From NCBI RefSeq assembly GCF_041080625.1, contig NZ_CP163518.1, positions 620,001-684,000 on the forward strand: a stretch of DNA of 64,000 bases, given 5' to 3'. Positions 8,298 to 17,145 of this stretch are shown in pieces (the first letter of the stretch is position 1; each line of letters starts with the position of its first letter). Below the pieces are notes generated by a model that had not been told where the DNA came from, searched no databases, and saw only the letters and a list, made by a program, of their open reading frames with translations. A program made the translations under genes and the position numbers. This stretch comes from Streptomyces sp. CG1 (GTDB lineage Bacteria > Actinomycetota > Actinomycetes > Streptomycetales > Streptomycetaceae).

Positions 8298-9746
8298 ATG
8301 AGTTCATCAGTGCTCTCCCCACCCACGGCTGCCGAACCGAGCCCGCGCCAGAAGTCCCTGGTGCTCGCGATCTGTTGCATCAGCATCGTCGTGGTCGTCA
8401 TGGACATTTCCATCGTGAACGTCGCGCTTCCCGCCATGGGCCGCGACCTGCGTGCCTCCGAGTCCGGCCTGCAGTGGACGGTCGACGCCTACACCCTGGT
8501 ACTGGCCGGGTTCCTCGTGCTGGCCGGTTCCACCGCCGACCGAGTCGGCCGACGGCGTGTCTTCCAGGCGGGACTCGCGGCCTTCGGCCTCGGGTCGCTG
8601 CTGTGCGGACTGGCGCCGGGCATCGGCTGGTTGATCGCGGCGCGTGGGCTGCAAGCCGTCGGCGGGACCATGCTCAATCCATTGGCCATGGCGATCGTCG
8701 CGAACACGTTCACAGGTGCCGCCGAACGGGCAAGGGCCATCGGGGTCTTCGCCTCGATGTCCGGGCTGGCACTGGCGCTCGGCCCGATCCTCGGCGGTGG
8801 GCTGGTCGACGCCTTCGGCTGGCGGTCGGTCTTCTGGATCAACGTCCCGATCGTGGCCGTGGCGATCGTGTGCGCCGCGCTGTTCGTGCCCGAGTCCCGC
8901 GCCGCCCGGGCACGCCGGTTCGACCCTGTCGGACAGGCGCTGATGGTCCTGGTCCTGGGCAGTGTCGTGTACGCGATCATCGAGTCCAGGTCGCTCGGCT
9001 GGACCTCCCCGGTCATCGTCGGGCTGCTCGCCGTCGCCGCGCTCGGCGTGGCGGGCATCCTCGGCTACGAACCGCGCCGCGCCGACCCGCTCCTGGAACT
9101 GCGTCTCTTCCGCAGTGTGCCGTTCAGTTCGGCGATCGTGATGGCGCTCTTCGGCTTGTGCGGCTTCAGTGCGTTCTTGTTCGTGACCACCCAGTACCTG
9201 CAGGACGTGCGCGGCCTGCCGCCCGTGACGGCGGGGCTGTGCCTGCTCCCGGTCGGGCTGCCGGTCCTGGTGATGTCGCCGCTCACGGGGCGCGTGGTCG
9301 GCGAGCGCGGTCCTCTGCTGCCGCTGGTGGTGGCCGGGACCACCCTGGCCCTTGGCGGCGGCGTGTCACTGTGGCTCGGGCCGGACACTCCCCTCCCGGC
9401 CGCGCTGGCGATCTACCTGCTGTTCGGCGTCTTCCTCGGTGCGATCAACCCGCCGATCACCAACGCGGCGATTTCCGGGATGCCCCGCTCGATGGCCGGG
9501 CTGGCCGGCTCCCTGGCCTCCACCGGCCGCCAGGCCGGCATGACGCTGGGCGTCGCGATCTCCGGGACGATCACCGGCCCCGAAATCGCCCACAGCGGGT
9601 CAGCGTTCACGCACGCGGCGCATGGCGTGTGGTGGATGATCCTCGTGCTCGGCACAGGCATCCTGGTCCTCGGCGCGGTCAGCACCAGCCCTTGGGCACG
9701 AGGCACGGCCGAACGCGCGGGCACGATGGTCGGGCCTCAGTCGTGA
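8298..9746 (+). CDS. DHA2-family MFS multidrug efflux transporter
   Basis: This 482-residue membrane protein has about 14 predicted helices. Motif A is visible as LAGSTADRVGRRRVF, and the start MDISIVNVALPAMGRDL is typical of the EmrB/QacA group. It probably exports a toxic compound by proton antiport. The ATG at 8298 is chosen because it follows the MerR-type -10 box by only 7 bases, so the transcript may be leaderless or nearly so. Regulation by the divergent MerR protein is strongly suggested by the promoter layout. Confidence 0.9.
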   Translation: MSSSVLSPPTAAEPSPRQKSLVLAICCISIVVVVMDISIVNVALPAMGRDLRASESGLQWTVDAYTLVLAGFLVLAGSTADRVGRRRVFQAGLAAFGLGSLLCGLAPGIGWLIAARGLQAVGGTMLNPLAMAIVANTFTGAAERARAIGVFASMSGLALALGPILGGGLVDAFGWRSVFWINVPIVAVAIVCAALFVPESRAARARRFDPVGQALMVLVLGSVVYAIIESRSLGWTSPVIVGLLAVAALGVAGILGYEPRRADPLLELRLFRSVPFSSAIVMALFGLCGFSAFLFVTTQYLQDVRGLPPVTAGLCLLPVGLPVLVMSPLTGRVVGERGPLLPLVVAGTTLALGGGVSLWLGPDTPLPAALAIYLLFGVFLGAINPPITNAAISGMPRSMAGLAGSLASTGRQAGMTLGVAISGTITGPEIAHSGSAFTHAAHGVWWMILVLGTGILVLGAVSTSPWARGTAERAGTMVGPQS

Positions 9747-10133
9747 GGCGGGGCTTGCGAGTGGTGTCGTAGATATGTGACGTCGTGTGGGGGCCGGGTG
9801 AGCGGCGCCGCTGGCCGCCGGGTGCTGGCCGGGGGCTGCGGCAGCGGATCGCGTGGCAGGTGCTGCCGCTGGAGGCGGGGCGTCGCGGCGCGTGCGGTCG
9901 CACTTGCGCTGGTGGCGGCGGGTGCGTAGGTGTGCGGACGGCGGCGTGGACGACCGGCACCGCGGGTTCACAGCGCCGCGCCGTGGCGCGTACCCGTGGT
10001 CGTAGCATGGCTCGAGCCGTTTCGGTCCAGCCCGAGCACACTGGGCGCGCTGCCGCCGCCGCAGTTGGGCCGAGAGTTCCCCGACCTCCCCCGCGTTCGA
10101 AGAGGCAGACTCCAGAATCGAGACGTACCGCCG
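9747..10133 (+). other. intergenic, nothing recognised
   Basis: These 387 bases lie between the DHA2 transporter and the SRPBCC gene. The open frames here are very arginine- and proline-rich and match no family I know. They are probably non-coding. Confidence 0.5.
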
Positions 10134-10598
10134 TCAGGCGCCGGCAGCGGACACGTGGTGAGCCAGCTCGGCGGCCAGGCGCCGCATGACCGTGCGGTTG
10201 GCTCGCCGCATCGTGGCACGGACGGCGGGTGCCAGCAGGTGGTCGGCTAGGGGGGCGCGGGTCCAGGCGTAGGTGAACGAGACGCGGCTCCCGCCGGATG
10301 GCAGCGGTTCGATGGTGTAAATGCCGTGCGCCAAGCGCCGGCCGGCCGCGCTGACATTACGTTCCACGATGCGCCGCGGCGCCTCCGCCTCGACGACCTC
10401 GATGGTGACGTCGGTCTTCACTCCGCCCAGCGCGGCGGTGACCATGGCGCACGATCCGATGCCGCGGGCGGGGCCGTCGTACCGCCAGTCGGTCAGGTAG
10501 TGGTTGGTGAACAGCTCGTGGTGAGCCATGACATCGAGGAAGTCGTAGACCTGCTCGGGCGTCTGCGGTACGTCGGTCGACACGGTGACAGACTTCAT
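10134..10598 (-). CDS. SRPBCC/polyketide-cyclase-like lipid-binding protein
   Basis: This is a 154-residue protein starting at MKSVTVSTDVPQTPEQVYDFLDVM, of which MKSVTVSTDV and VYDFLDVM are the recognisable parts of the first strand and helix of the START/SRPBCC cup. The later SRVSFTYAWTRAP strand and a basic C-terminal helix fit the fold. SRPBCC proteins bind hydrophobic ligands or act as cyclases; no specific reaction can be assigned. It is divergent from a TetR gene, and one of the two TetR-type palindromes covers its start codon, so it is probably repressed by that regulator. Confidence 0.75.
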   Translation of the reverse strand: MKSVTVSTDVPQTPEQVYDFLDVMAHHELFTNHYLTDWRYDGPARGIGSCAMVTAALGGVKTDVTIEVVEAEAPRRIVERNVSAAGRRLAHGIYTIEPLPSGGSRVSFTYAWTRAPLADHLLAPAVRATMRRANRTVMRRLAAELAHHVSAAGA

Positions 10599-10636
10599 GT
10601 ACCACACGGTACATGCGAGTTGTACCAATTGGTACA
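10598..10636. promoter_or_regulatory. twin TetR-type operators
   Basis: Two inverted repeats are present: TGTACCACACGGTACA at 10598-10613 and the perfect palindrome TGTACCAATTGGTACA at 10621-10636. Both share TGTACC-N4-GGTACA and lie 23 bp apart centre to centre. They sit between the divergent SRPBCC and TetR genes and overlap the SRPBCC start codon. They are the obvious binding sites for the adjacent TetR protein. Confidence 0.75.
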
Positions 10637-10644
10637 CTCGTGAT

Positions 10645-11253
10645 GTGGTGAATACGGACGACCCGCAGCGCAAGGGCGAGGGCACGCACGGCACGGGCGG
10701 GGACCGGCGCGCCCAGCTGGTGGACGCGGCCGTCGACCACGTTGCAGCGCACGGCATCGCGGACCTGAGCCTGCGTCGGCTGGGCGCCGCGATCGGCGTC
10801 AGTCACCGCATGCTGATCCACTACTTCGGTTCGAAGGAACAGTTGCTCGTCGAGATCGTCCGGACGTCGGAGCGGCGCCAGCGCGATCTGCTGTCCGGGC
10901 TCCGCCTGGAGCCCGGCCTCTCGCCCGCCGATGTCGCGCGACTGCTGTGGCGGCACCTGACGGACCCTCGACTGGCCGGTCAGGAGCGGCTCTTCTTCGA
11001 GATCTGCGGGCACGCGCTGCGGGGCCGTCCTGAGGCCGTCCCGGTCCTCGAGGGGCTCGTGACGGACTGGCTGGAACCGCTCGTGGCCGCCGAGGTGGCC
11101 GCTGGGGCGCACCCTGCCACGGCCCACAACCGCGCCAGGCTCGGGCTCGCCACCGTGCGCGGTCTGCTGCTCGACCTGCTGGCCACCGGCGATCGCACCG
11201 GCGTCGACGCGGCGATGGAGGAGTTCCTCCGGCTGTACTACGGCTCGGCCTGA
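10645..11253 (+). CDS. TetR-family transcriptional regulator
   Basis: The protein is about 202 residues. The N-terminal HTH reads LSLRRLGAAIGVSHRMLIHYFGSKEQLL in outline, with the recognition helix VSHRMLIHYFGSK near residue 55. The rest is a helical ligand-binding domain. GTG codons at 10645 and 10648 are both possible starts and lie just after the second operator, so autoregulation is expected. It probably also represses the divergent SRPBCC gene. The ligand is unknown. Confidence 0.85.
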   Translation: MVNTDDPQRKGEGTHGTGGDRRAQLVDAAVDHVAAHGIADLSLRRLGAAIGVSHRMLIHYFGSKEQLLVEIVRTSERRQRDLLSGLRLEPGLSPADVARLLWRHLTDPRLAGQERLFFEICGHALRGRPEAVPVLEGLVTDWLEPLVAAEVAAGAHPATAHNRARLGLATVRGLLLDLLATGDRTGVDAAMEEFLRLYYGSA

Positions 11254-11284
11254 CGCAACTGCCCATCTCTACCCGGGGATTGTG

Positions 11285-12095
11285 TCAGGAGGCTGGTGAG
11301 GAGGGTCCGCAGATGACAATCGGTGGAGTGGCCTTGGCCCGGGCGCGCGAAACGGCCGTCTCGACCTCCCCTCGGGTGACTTCCCTGTGGAGGTGTTCCC
11401 CGTGGGCGTCGGTGATGTCGATGACGAGGCCGGTCCACTCCTCGGCCGGCTCCTCCGGCACGTGCCCGAGCTGATACTCGGCATCGCGCAGCAGTTCCTC
11501 CGTCACGCGCACACCGCTCAGCCGCTCAGCCGGAGCGAGGACCGCTGCCTTCGTGTCGACACGTGCGCCGGTGTCACCATCTTCGTCGGAGAGGGCGAAG
11601 CCGACCTCACGCATCAGGGTGTTCAGGGCGTCGGGGTGCTGCCGTTCCTGGCCGTGGGCCGCTCGAAGGCAGTCCGAAGCTCACCGTCCTCGTACCAGTG
11701 GAACAGGTCGATGGGCTTGCGCGCGTTGCTCGAGTGCTCCAAGGCCGCCCGCCCACGGACAGGGCCTGCAGGAAACGCGGCTGCATCCCCCCGCCGCCGT
11801 CGAAGTGCAGAACAAGCGTCCAGTCGCCGCCCGCGCCCGGCACGGCGAACGCACCCGCGATGAAGGACTCGTCCCAGTAGTCCGTCGTGTCGAGCAGTTC
11901 CGCCTGCCGCTCGATCACCGCGTCCACTCCCGTGCACGTGCCCTGCGGCTCCGCGCCCATCACCCGCAGCACCTCCCCGGGGACCACACCCCGCACCAGG
12001 GTCAGGGCGTACCCGGTCTCCAGCGCGTGGCGGAACACCGGAGAGGAACCTGTCCAGGCGTAATCGTGTGCGGTCACCGAAGTCACGGGATCCAA
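11285..12095 (-). pseudogene. DUF6461-like protein gene broken by two frameshifts
   Basis: Three frames on the minus strand continue one protein. The first (12095 to about 11750) contains DYAWTGSS and MQPRFLQALSVGG. The second (about 11750-11655) contains HSSNARKPIDLFHWYEDGEL. The third (to 11285) contains HPDALNTLMREVGF and ends naturally. Each switch moves the frame in the same direction, as two separate indels would. The composition and order resemble the DUF6461 family of unknown function. Either the gene is decaying or there are two assembly errors. The family name is from memory and moderately sure. Confidence 0.6.
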
Positions 12096-12102
12096 CCGTG
12101 AC

Positions 12103-13479
12103 TCAAACGAGTTCGGGTTGCGGTTCTGGTTGCGGCACGGGTACAGCCTTCGGCTCCCATCGTCTCGTGGCCCGTATGTAGCCGTGGATCACCGAGGTCA
12201 TCGCCAGGATGAGAAGTGGGCCGAACACCCACGGATGTTCGGCCATCTCCGTCGGCAGATAGCGGTACGACACCAACAGCGCAGCGAAGACCGTTGCTCC
12301 GTGGACGACCAATTGGATTCCTGACCGGTCCCAGCCACGTGCGAGCGAACGCATGGCTGCCTCGACCGTGACCGCAAACACCACGCCGGCAATGAGATCG
12401 ACGCCGTAGTGGTAGCCGAATCCCAGCGTCGCGCCGAGCGTGGCTATCAGCCAGAAAGTGCCCGCGTATCGCAGAATCCGCGGGCCCTTGCGGGAGTGGA
12501 TGAAAATCGTGGTGGCCCATGCCGTGTGGAGGCTGGGCATGCAGTTGCGTGGGGTGACCTCGTCGAACAGCACCGGGGGCGCGGCATTGGCCGGCGGCGG
12601 CGTGTCCGGCCACAGGTTCGCCACCGCCCAGTGCCCGCCGCCGGTGCCGAAGGCGCCGGGGCCGTAGGCGAAGATCGGTCCGACGACCGGGAAGATCATG
12701 TAGATGCCCGGACCGAGGAGACCGATCGCCAGAAAGGTGCGCACCAGATGATGGCGCGGGAAGCGGCGCTCGACCGCTACGTTCCGCAGCTGGTACAGCG
12801 CGATGATGACCGCGGCCACCGCAAGCTGAACGTAGACGAAGTCGAGAACATGGGCGCCGATCGGACCGGTGGCCCTGACAATGCGTCCGGCCAGCCACGA
12901 CGGGTTGCCCAACGCGTGGTCGGCGGTTGCCACGTACTGGTCGAGCACCGCCGGGCGGGTCTTCGACGTGATGAGCAGCCAGGTGTCGCCGGTCTTGCGG
13001 CCGGCCACCAGCAGCAGGGCCAGCCCGACGCCCTTCAGTAGCAGGACGCGTTCCCGGCCCGTACGGCGCGTGACAGCGATGACCGCATGTCCCAGAACCA
13101 CCCACAACGCACCGTTGCCGAAGGGATGGCCGTCGGTCACCTTGACGTCGAGCGCCCACCGGACCAGCAAGAAGACGACGTCGATGCCGATGGCGAGGCC
13201 GGCGGCGATAAACCGTTGCCGCCAGGTGAGCACCACCATCAGCAATGCCATACCGGCGTACAACAGGAAACCCGACTTGGGCGGGAATACCAGTTCTCGC
13301 GCCTGATTGGCGATCGGCCCGGGCACGCCGTACAGACGCGCGGCGATCTCCAGCGCAATGAGGAACCCGAGGGCCACCGCACCCGCCGTCACCCACAGCA
13401 TCACCCGTGGTCGACGCCACGCGGCGAAGTCAATTCTGCACTTTGTTCGCGAAAAAAACCGTGATGCTGTGGGTATCAA
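12103..13479 (-). CDS. PAP2-superfamily membrane phosphatase/transferase
   Basis: The protein is up to 458 residues with about ten hydrophobic helices. PAP2 motifs are present as RNCMPSLHTAWA (C2, catalytic His) and GFGYHYGVDLIAGV (C3, His and Asp). The spacing and the CMPSLH form resemble the inositol-phosphorylceramide-synthase-like PAP2_3 group, which acts on lipid phosphates at the membrane. The TTG at 13479 gives an N-terminal tail before the first helix. GTG 13404 or ATG 13401 would start right at the helix and may be the true start. It is followed only by the frameshifted DUF6461 gene. Confidence 0.8.
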   Translation of the reverse strand: MIPTASRFFSRTKCRIDFAAWRRPRVMLWVTAGAVALGFLIALEIAARLYGVPGPIANQARELVFPPKSGFLLYAGMALLMVVLTWRQRFIAAGLAIGIDVVFLLVRWALDVKVTDGHPFGNGALWVVLGHAVIAVTRRTGRERVLLLKGVGLALLLVAGRKTGDTWLLITSKTRPAVLDQYVATADHALGNPSWLAGRIVRATGPIGAHVLDFVYVQLAVAAVIIALYQLRNVAVERRFPRHHLVRTFLAIGLLGPGIYMIFPVVGPIFAYGPGAFGTGGGHWAVANLWPDTPPPANAAPPVLFDEVTPRNCMPSLHTAWATTIFIHSRKGPRILRYAGTFWLIATLGATLGFGYHYGVDLIAGVVFAVTVEAAMRSLARGWDRSGIQLVVHGATVFAALLVSYRYLPTEMAEHPWVFGPLLILAMTSVIHGYIRATRRWEPKAVPVPQPEPQPELV

Positions 13480-13861
13480 TTTGTTTGGCCGATTTTCTGG
13501 ATGCTAGATGTATGCGGCAGGGCGCTCGCCGTGGGGTCGATCATGCTATCGGAACCGTGCGGGTGGATTTCGCTGGTCACGGGTGGGGCGAAGGTCCGTC
13601 GTTCCTGGACCGTTGCTCCAGCGTCCGCAGCCGGATCCCTAGGTGCCCCGGCAATCGCACCGCGAGGGTGGAGCTCAGCGATGACGACACGCGCTCTCCC
13701 CCCTCAAGCCCCGCACTGCACTGTTCCGGCTGTAAAGAGGCCTTCCCAGAGGGAAGCGTTCCAGATGAACGACTTGTTTTACCCTGGCAGTGCGGCTCTC
13801 GATCCGGCGCGAGGGACAGCGGCTCCGGGAGCCGACGAAGGCCGGGTGGAGGGATACGGTC
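13480..13861. promoter_or_regulatory. divergent intergenic region between PAP2 and P450 genes
   Basis: This stretch of about 380 bases holds no gene I can support. Its left end (13435-13500) is notably AT-rich for this genome, including a run of seven A residues, and probably contains the PAP2 promoter. The P450 ribosome site GGAGGG lies just before the ATG at 13862. Confidence 0.4.
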
Positions 13862-15088
13862 ATGCGTGTGATCCAGCCCGCGGCCGCGCCACTGCCGACG
13901 CGCCGCAGCTGCCCTTTCGATCCTCCGCAGGAGTACGAGCGACTGCGTGAGCAGGAACCGGTCAGCAGGCTGGCCTTCCCGGACGGGAAGATCGGCTGGT
14001 TGCTCACCCGACATGAGGATGTGCGTGCCGTACTCGCGGACGACCGGTTCAGCTCGGACCGGATGCGCGCCTCCTCCCCTGTACGGCGGACCGCGATCCG
14101 CCCGGAGGACCGCAAGGCACGCGCAGGCATGCTGATCTCCCTGGATCCGCCGGAACACACCCGCTACAGGCGGTTGCTCACCCGCTACTTCACCGTGCGG
14201 CGGATGCGCGCCCTCGCGCCGAGGATCGAGCAGATCGTCGCTGACCGTCTGGACGCGATGGAGAGCGGCGGACCGCCGGCCGACCTGGTGCGGGCGTTCG
14301 CGCTGCCGATACCGTCGCTGGTCATCTGCGAGCTGCTCGGCGTGCCGTACACCGACCGCGGCATGTTCCAGGGGTGGACGTCCACGCTGCTCCGGCTCGA
14401 CGTCACGGACGACGAGGCCTTCGCGGCGCGTGACGCGCTGCAGGACTACATGCTCGACCTGGTGGCCGCCAAGCGTGCGCATCACGACGACGCCCTGCTG
14501 AGCCGGCTGATCGCGGGCGAGGATCAGAACGGCTCCGACATCGCGCTGAGTGACGAAGAACTCGCGGGAATCGGGCGGCTGCTGCTGGTCGCGGGCCACG
14601 AGACCACGGCGAACATGCTGGCACTCGGCACCTATGCCCTGCTGTGTCACCCCGGACAGCTGAAGGTGCTCCGTGAGGATCCCGCCTCGGTCGATCGGGC
14701 GATCGAGGAGCTGCTGCGCTACCTGACCATCGTGCAGTTCGGCCCGGTCAGGGTGGCCCGCGAGGACGTGGAGATCGCGGGCCGGACCATACGTGCCGGG
14801 GAGACCGTCGTCGCCTCCCTGTCCGCCGCCAACCGGGACCCGGAGCACTTTCCACGCCCCGCAGACCTCGACCTCGCCCGCGAGCTCAACCAGCACGTTG
14901 CCTTCGGGCACGGCATTCACCAGTGCCTCGGTCAGCAGCTGGCCCGCACCGAGATGAGAGTCGCCTTCCCCGCGCTGTTCAGGCGCTTCCCCACGCTGCG
15001 GCTGGCCGTGGAACCGAAGCGCGTGCCGATGCGCCACGACATGTTCGTCTACGGCGTCCACGAACTCCCCCTCACCTGGGACGGGTGA
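13862..15088 (+). CDS. cytochrome P450 (class I, CYP105-like)
   Basis: This 408-residue protein is the normal length for a soluble bacterial P450. The I-helix has the canonical AGHETTANML oxygen-activation motif, the K-helix ExxR is EELLRY preceded by a conserved Glu, and the heme loop is FGHGIHQCLGQQLA with the thiolate Cys. It oxidises a small hydrophobic substrate using electrons from a ferredoxin, and the gene 7 bases downstream encodes one. GGAGGG precedes the ATG. Overall it resembles CYP105-type enzymes of streptomycetes, often biosynthetic or xenobiotic; the substrate is unknown. Confidence 0.93.
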   Translation: MRVIQPAAAPLPTRRSCPFDPPQEYERLREQEPVSRLAFPDGKIGWLLTRHEDVRAVLADDRFSSDRMRASSPVRRTAIRPEDRKARAGMLISLDPPEHTRYRRLLTRYFTVRRMRALAPRIEQIVADRLDAMESGGPPADLVRAFALPIPSLVICELLGVPYTDRGMFQGWTSTLLRLDVTDDEAFAARDALQDYMLDLVAAKRAHHDDALLSRLIAGEDQNGSDIALSDEELAGIGRLLLVAGHETTANMLALGTYALLCHPGQLKVLREDPASVDRAIEELLRYLTIVQFGPVRVAREDVEIAGRTIRAGETVVASLSAANRDPEHFPRPADLDLARELNQHVAFGHGIHQCLGQQLARTEMRVAFPALFRRFPTLRLAVEPKRVPMRHDMFVYGVHELPLTWDG

Positions 15089-15095
15089 TGACCCC

Positions 15096-15299
15096 ATGAA
15101 GATCGAGGTCGCCCGTGATCGCTGCCGCGGGGCCGGCCAGTGCGCGCTCAACGCGCCCGAGCTGTTCGACCAGTCCGACGACGACGGCACCGTCGTCCTG
15201 CTGAACAGTCAGCCCCCAACCGAGCTGCAGGACTCCGCCCGGGTCGCGGCGGCGTTGTGTCCGAACGCGGTGATCCGCCTCGTCGAGGACGACTCCTGA
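15096..15299 (+). CDS. [3Fe-4S] ferredoxin, P450 redox partner
   Basis: This 67-residue acidic protein has CRGAGQC near residues 10-16 and a distal CP pair (LCPNAV) near residue 55. Three cluster cysteines, with glycine/alanine where a fourth Cys would be, indicate a [3Fe-4S] cluster, as in ferredoxins encoded beside CYP105 genes. The start lies 7 bases after the P450 stop, so both are co-transcribed. It carries single electrons from a ferredoxin reductase to the P450. Confidence 0.92.
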   Translation: MKIEVARDRCRGAGQCALNAPELFDQSDDDGTVVLLNSQPPTELQDSARVAAALCPNAVIRLVEDDS

Positions 15300-15424
15300 C
15301 TGCTGCCGCGAGACTGATGTACGGCCTTCGACCAAGCCGCGCCGGTTGTGCGCACGGGTAAACGTGGTACCGCCCACGGCGGTGACATAGGGGGATGCCG
15401 CCGGATACTGCGTTTGGCCTCGGG

Positions 15425-15987
15425 TGTCGCCCCGAGCTGAAGGTGAAGGCGACAGCGGGGTTGTTACTGAAGTGGAAGTCGAAGGCGCTCTCGAACGACG
15501 CTTCGGGGGGTCCAGCTGTTGTTGACGAACTTCGCGCCCTGCGCGACGGCTTGGTCGACCCCGGCTGGTTGATCACGCGGAAGCAGCCGTTGGCCGTGGT
15601 GCACGGCGGGAGGTGGAACTGGCGGCGGTGGACGGCCAGGTCGCCGCCCAGGATGGGGGGGTGGTAGGCGATGTTGATCGCCACCGTCCGGCCCCTGCCG
15701 TGCCGGCCGAAGAGGTTGTAGGCGCGGCGAAGGTCGAGGGAGCTGAGTCCGGGCGGATTCTGGTGCGGCGGGACGGACACAAGCGGTGGCAGGTCGGTGC
15801 GTAGCCAGGCCGTGGCCGTGCAGGAGGCCTGGAGAGGATCGGATGACCGAGAGCAGACGCGCTCGCCGGTCGGCCGATGATGGTCGACCGGCGAGCCATT
15901 GGCCTGAGCGGCCGTCGGCACAACGGCCAGGCCCACCAGGGCGAGGGCGGTGGCCAGCAGTCATCGGATCGGGCGGACACCGCGCAT
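15425..15987 (-). pseudogene. wrecked S53-type secreted peptidase
   Basis: The minus-strand peptides line up in order with the intact protease at 61.6 kb: a signal peptide (LLATALALVGLAVVPTAAQA), RTDLPP, LDLRRAYNLFG, TVAINIA, TANGCFRVINQ, then in a second frame VDQAVAQGAKFVNNSW, then back in the first frame FHFSNNPAVAFTFSSG. The ATG at 15987 is followed by a TGA at codon 9 inside the signal peptide. A deletion removes the Glu/Asp catalytic region, and everything after the SSG loop, including the serine, is missing. It is a dead paralogue. Confidence 0.75.
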
Positions 15988-16404
15988 GGCACTCACTCCT
16001 CCGGGGCCGGACGGTGTCCCCCTTCCCCTCGGGCGGGCCTGCGCCGCCGGACACTCGGGTCCGCGGCCTCACCCGTCCCGTCGCGACGTCACCGCCGGTC
16101 CGCATCACCCGTCACGGCAACGGCCGCACGGCCACTGTCGGAACGCCGCCTGAACACCTGTAGGACGGCGTACCGAATCCACCCGTACGGCAGAACGCAC
16201 CCCGCGCCACGCACGACAGGCATGGCCGAATGGCCGCTGACTGGTCAGAAGAGCCCTTGAGCCAAGCCGCGACTGCTAATGGGCGATGGAGTGCCACCTT
16301 GCCCGGGACTGCTCGACCCACAAGATCAAGATCTACAACTGGAGTATTGGCCCATTCTGCGGCATCGGCTACTCCCACGAGGGGGACGAACTGCAGGTTG
16401 CATC
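15988..16404. other. intergenic, possible short decayed ORF
   Basis: No convincing gene is present. A 58-codon frame at 16286-16462 encodes a Cys-containing peptide with KIKIYNWSIGPFCGIGYSHE, weakly like a bacterial SH3 repeat. It runs into the end of the convergent dienelactone hydrolase gene and is probably a remnant or chance. Confidence 0.3.
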
Positions 16405-17145
16405 TTACAGAGCCGTCTGTTTCAGGGTGCGGCCGAGGAGGGGGAGCAGGCAGTCCCAATGACGCTGCAATGCGGCGGGGTTGAAGGCGTCCGTGTCGGA
16501 CATGGTGAAGCCGTGGACAGTGCCGGGGTAGATCTCGGAGGTGTACTCGACACCCGCGGCATCCAGGATCTGGTTGAGCTCGTGTAGAGCCTCGGGCGTC
16601 ATGTCGGTTTCGGCGTGGCCGAGGTGGACCTCGGCGGTGAGGCGGTGCAGGCTGTCGGGCCCGTCGACGCCCACGGGCCCGTGGAAACCGGCGACGGCGG
16701 CCACCTGGCCGGGGTGGGCAGCGGCGGTGCGCATCGCCAGGAGGCCGCCTATGCAGTAGCCGGTCACCGCGACCGGTCCGGGGCCAACCTCGGGCTGGGT
16801 GGTGAGGAACCTCAGGTAGGCGTCGGCGTCACTCAGGAGACGTTCGGCGGTGAGCGCCTCGATCAAGGGCATCAGCTGAGCGACAACAGCGGACCGAACC
16901 TCTTCTCCGATGTAATCGGGAAGTTCGATCAACGGTGCCGGGCCGTGCCGGTAGAAGAAGTTGGGGACGAGCACGTAGTACCCGTGCCCGGCCAGTTCGC
17001 AGGCCATCTCCCGCAGCACAGGCCGGATACCGAAGGCGTCCGCGTACATCAGCACCGCTGGGTGCCGCTCGCCGTCGTCGGGGAAGACGGCGAAAGCGTC
17101 GGCGTGGCCGTCCGCTGTGGGAATCTGCAACGTCTTCGTGGGCAT
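16405..17145 (-). CDS. dienelactone hydrolase family protein
   Basis: This 246-residue alpha/beta hydrolase has the dienelactone-hydrolase nucleophile motif GYCIGG (Cys near residue 115), a following Asp in a strand, and the catalytic His in GTVHGF near the C-terminus. Family members open dienelactones in chloroaromatic breakdown or act as general carboxymethylene-type esterases. The ATG at 17145 is preceded by AGGAG, so the open frame upstream of it is not used. It stands alone, so its substrate is unknown. Confidence 0.88.
   Translation of the reverse strand: MPTKTLQIPTADGHADAFAVFPDDGERHPAVLMYADAFGIRPVLREMACELAGHGYYVLVPNFFYRHGPAPLIELPDYIGEEVRSAVVAQLMPLIEALTAERLLSDADAYLRFLTTQPEVGPGPVAVTGYCIGGLLAMRTAAAHPGQVAAVAGFHGPVGVDGPDSLHRLTAEVHLGHAETDMTPEALHELNQILDAAGVEYTSEIYPGTVHGFTMSDTDAFNPAALQRHWDCLLPLLGRTLKQTAL

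Noticed and set aside
9785..10189. 134-codon plus-strand frame after the DHA2 gene
   Set aside because: Arginine-rich, no ribosome site, no family resemblance; probably non-coding.
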